Origin: an uncultured Variovorax sp. | GTDB lineage: Bacteria > Pseudomonadota > Gammaproteobacteria > Burkholderiales > Burkholderiaceae | Length of the DNA stretch: 7,299 nt | Reading direction: 5' to 3' | NCBI GenBank assembly: GCA_946478645.1 | Contig: CAMLCW010000260.1 | Coordinates: forward strand, 1-7,299 | Part shown: positions 5,585 to 7,299 of the stretch, piece after piece | Layout: the number at the start of each line of letters is the position of its first letter | How positions within the stretch are numbered: position 1 is the stretch's first letter | The notes under the pieces: model-generated | The model's input: the letters and a program-made list of their open reading frames with translations, nothing else | Told to the model about the DNA's origin: nothing | Database searches by the model: none | Made by a program: the position numbers and the translations under genes

Positions 5585-6319
5585 ATGAGACTCAAGGGCA
5601 AGACCGCGCTGGTCACGGCCGCCGGGCAGGGCATCGGCCGCGCGAGCGTGCTCGCGATGGCGGCCGAAGGCGCAGAGGTCTGGGCGACCGATGTCAACGA
5701 GGCGCTGCTGGAGCGCTACGCGGGCGTCGCCAACGTGCGCACCGCCAGGCTCGACGTGCTCGACAAGGCCGCGATCGACGCCTTCTTCGCGCGCGTGCCC
5801 GCGCTCGACGTGCTGTTCAACTGCGCGGGCGTGGTGCACAACGGCACCGTGCTCGATGCCACCGACCGCGACCTCGAGTTCGCGTTCCAGCTCAACGTGC
5901 GCGCGCAGTACTGGACCATCCAGGCCGCGCTGCCCGGCATGCTGGCAGCCGGGCGCGGCAGCATCATCAACATGGCGAGCGTCTGCTCGAGCATGAAGGG
6001 CCTGCCCAACCGCTTCGTCTACGGCACCACCAAGGCCGCGGTGCTCGGCCTCACCAAGAGCGTGGCGGCCGACTTCGTGGCGCGCGGCATCCGCTGCAAT
6101 GCGGTGTGCCCCGGCACGGTCGACACGCCTTCGCTCGGCGAACGCATCAATGCCAACGCCGACCCCGAGGCCGCGCGCCTGGCATTCATCGCGCGCCAGC
6201 CCATGGGGCGGCTCGCGCAGGCCGAGGAGATCGCGCCCGTCGTGGTGTTCCTCGCGAGCGACGAGTCGGTGTTCGCCACCGGCCAGGCCTTCACCGTCGA
6301 CGGGGGCATCACGATATGA
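5585..6319 (+). CDS. SDR dehydrogenase, likely 2-keto-3-deoxy-L-fuconate (or related) 4-dehydrogenase
   Basis: A complete 244-residue classical short-chain dehydrogenase. The nucleotide motif is TAAGQGIG (11-18), and acidic D36 after strand 2 indicates NAD rather than NADP. Further marks are D57, NCAG (79-82), N104, and the catalytic S132, Y146 and K150 (YGTTK). The family end PGTVDTPSL (176-184) is followed by a C-terminal DGG. The whole chain strongly resembles human DHRS6/BDH2 and the bacterial 2-keto-3-deoxy-L-fuconate dehydrogenase group, including VVHNGTVLD (83-91) and NRFVYGTTKAAVLGLTKSVAADF. R143 and R187 sit where, as I recall, DHRS6 uses arginines to hold the substrate carboxylate, which fits an acid substrate. 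The inferred role is oxidising C4 of the 2-keto-3-deoxy acid made by the dehydratase, in the cytoplasm. It overlaps the next gene by four bases. A 3-hydroxybutyrate-type activity is an alternative, disfavoured by context. Confidence 0.9.
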   Translation: MRLKGKTALVTAAGQGIGRASVLAMAAEGAEVWATDVNEALLERYAGVANVRTARLDVLDKAAIDAFFARVPALDVLFNCAGVVHNGTVLDATDRDLEFAFQLNVRAQYWTIQAALPGMLAAGRGSIINMASVCSSMKGLPNRFVYGTTKAAVLGLTKSVAADFVARGIRCNAVCPGTVDTPSLGERINANADPEAARLAFIARQPMGRLAQAEEIAPVVVFLASDESVFATGQAFTVDGGITI

Positions 6320-7062
6320 ACCGGCTCGACTTCGACGGCCGCCATGCGGTGGTGACCGGCGGCGCGACAGGCCTGGGCTACGGCATTGCAGAACGCTTGC
6401 TCGCCTCGGGCGGCAGCGTCACGCTGTGGGACCGCGACGAAGCCGCCGCCGCCAAGGCCGCCGCCGCGCTGGGCCCGAAGGCCTTCGCAGTGCGCGTGGA
6501 CGTGGCCGAACACGATTCCGTGGTCCGGGCGCTGGCCGACACGCTCGCGCATTCGCCGCGCATCGATGCCCTGGTCAACAGCGCCGGCATCACGGGTCCG
6601 AACACCAAGCTCTGGGACTATCCCGTCGACGACTGGCGCCAGGTGATGGAAGTCAACATCAACGGCGTGTTCCTCTGCTGCCGCGAAGTGGTGGCGCAGA
6701 TGCGCAGCCAGGGCTACGGCCGCATCGTCAACATCGCCTCCGTGGCCGGCAAGGAAGGCAACCCCAACGCCAGCGCCTACAGTGCCAGCAAGGCCGCGGT
6801 GATCGCGCTGACCAAATCGCTGGGCAAGGAACTGGCCGACACCGGCATCCGCGTCAACTGCGTGACGCCGGCCGCGGTCAAGACGGCCATCTTCGAGCAG
6901 ATGACGCCCGAGCACATCGCCTTCATGCTCTCCAAGATACCGATGGGCCGCTTCGGCACGGTGGAAGAGGTGGCCGCGATGGTCGGCTGGCTTTGCACCG
7001 AGGATTGTTCGTTCGCCACCGGTGCGGTCTTCGACCTCTCCGGCGGCCGCTCGACCTATTGA
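6316..7062 (+). CDS. SDR dehydrogenase, sugar or sugar-acid oxidoreductase of unassigned substrate
   Basis: A second complete classical SDR, 248 residues. The cofactor motif is TGGATGLG (14-21), with D39 after strand 2 (NAD-type). It also has D62, NSAG (88-91), N114, and the catalytic S142, Y155 and K159 (YSASK). The C-terminus is FDLSGGRSTY. It is clearly not a duplicate of the upstream SDR: the substrate loop after strand 6 reads PAAVKTAIFEQMTPEH (185-200) instead of PGTVDTPSL. Its start codon overlaps the upstream stop (ATGA), implying translational coupling. Possible roles are sugar 1-dehydrogenase (for example of L-fucose or D-arabinose), a 4-dehydrogenase for a different stereoisomer or chain length, or a later oxidation. 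It resembles SDRs of non-phosphorylative rhamnose/fucose clusters, often labelled 3-oxoacyl-ACP reductase automatically. That label is unlikely here. Confidence 0.9.
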   Translation: MNRLDFDGRHAVVTGGATGLGYGIAERLLASGGSVTLWDRDEAAAAKAAAALGPKAFAVRVDVAEHDSVVRALADTLAHSPRIDALVNSAGITGPNTKLWDYPVDDWRQVMEVNINGVFLCCREVVAQMRSQGYGRIVNIASVAGKEGNPNASAYSASKAAVIALTKSLGKELADTGIRVNCVTPAAVKTAIFEQMTPEHIAFMLSKIPMGRFGTVEEVAAMVGWLCTEDCSFATGAVFDLSGGRSTY

Positions 7063-7089
7063 TTTTTCGACTCCCCAAGAAAGGACAGC

Positions 7090-7299
7090 ATGAAACTCGT
7101 TCGCTATGGCAATCCCGGCAAGGAGAAGCCCGGCCTCATTGATGACGAAGGCCGCCTGCGCGACCTGAGCGCCGTGGTCGCCGACATCGGCCCCGACCAA
7201 CTCGGCGATGCCGCGCTGGCCAAGCTGCGCCGGCAGAAGATCGACAAGCTGCCGCTGGTGCGCGGCAAGCCGCGCTTCGGCTGCCCGGTGGCCAACGTC
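7090..7299 (+). CDS. Fumarylacetoacetate hydrolase-family protein, N-terminal part (cut by window end)
   Basis: The first 70 residues of a gene that continues past the window. MKLVRYG at the start, then KEKPGLIDDEGRLRDLSAVV (11-30) and LPLVRGKPRFGCPVANV (54-70), is the typical N-terminal domain of FAH-family proteins annotated as 2,4-diketo-3-deoxy-L-fuconate hydrolase or, loosely, ureidoglycolate lyase. The metal-binding catalytic domain would lie downstream and cannot be checked. The start is ATG at 7090 with AAGGA (7081-7085) upstream. The gene follows the second SDR by 27 bp on the same strand. The inferred role is hydrolytic cleavage of a 2,4-diketo-3-deoxy acid to pyruvate and a hydroxy acid (L-lactate for the fuconate route, glycolate or glycerate for others). 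The family is broad, so the specific reaction rests on context. Confidence 0.85.
   Translation, partial: MKLVRYGNPGKEKPGLIDDEGRLRDLSAVVADIGPDQLGDAALAKLRRQKIDKLPLVRGKPRFGCPVANV

Noticed and set aside
5554..7062. A single 502-codon plus-strand frame that could suggest a fused protein
   Set aside because: Its first half is SDR1 read in the wrong frame; only the part from 6316 is a real protein (SDR2), with its own ATG overlapping the SDR1 stop.

Overview
The window is GC-rich and gene-dense. Codon use and gene content point to a betaproteobacterium of the Comamonadaceae (Variovorax/Acidovorax-like). This placement is inferred from protein resemblance, base composition and the type of intergenic repeat; no database search was possible.

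Layout. Positions 1-146 hold no gene. They contain two near-identical 53-bp GC-rich repeats separated by a hairpin, and the second repeat runs into the stop codon of the first gene. Five genes then lie on the minus strand, read from right to left: a GntR/FadR-family regulator (5446-4739), a complete tripartite TRAP transporter (DctP 4698-3703, DctQ 3674-3114, DctM 3091-1697) and a full-length UxaA/GarD-superfamily sugar-acid dehydratase (1672-146). Gaps between them are 22-40 bp, so they are probably one operon. A 137-bp divergent intergenic region (5447-5584) carries overlapping inverted repeats that look like the regulator's operator. On its other side, plus-strand genes encode two short-chain dehydrogenases (5585-6319 and 6316-7062, overlapping by ATGA) and the first 70 codons of a fumarylacetoacetate-hydrolase (FAH) family protein (7090 onward, cut by the window end).

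How the genes fit together. The TRAP system would import a carboxylate, most likely a sugar acid. The dehydratase would convert it to a 2-keto-3-deoxy acid, an SDR would oxidise C4 to a 2,4-diketo-3-deoxy acid, and the FAH-family hydrolase would cleave that to pyruvate plus a hydroxy acid. This is the logic of the known non-phosphorylative L-fucose/L-rhamnose/D-arabinose-type routes. The closest family resemblances (SDR1 to 2-keto-3-deoxy-L-fuconate dehydrogenase and human DHRS6/BDH2, plus the FAH protein) favour L-fuconate or a stereochemically related acid (L-galactonate, D-arabinonate). The substrate is not fixed by the sequence. I see no phage, insertion sequence, CRISPR, tRNA or rRNA. The window is a coherent catabolic island rather than an obviously new class of system. 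Its most interesting points are the unassigned substrate and second SDR, the operator architecture, and the structured repeat at the left edge.
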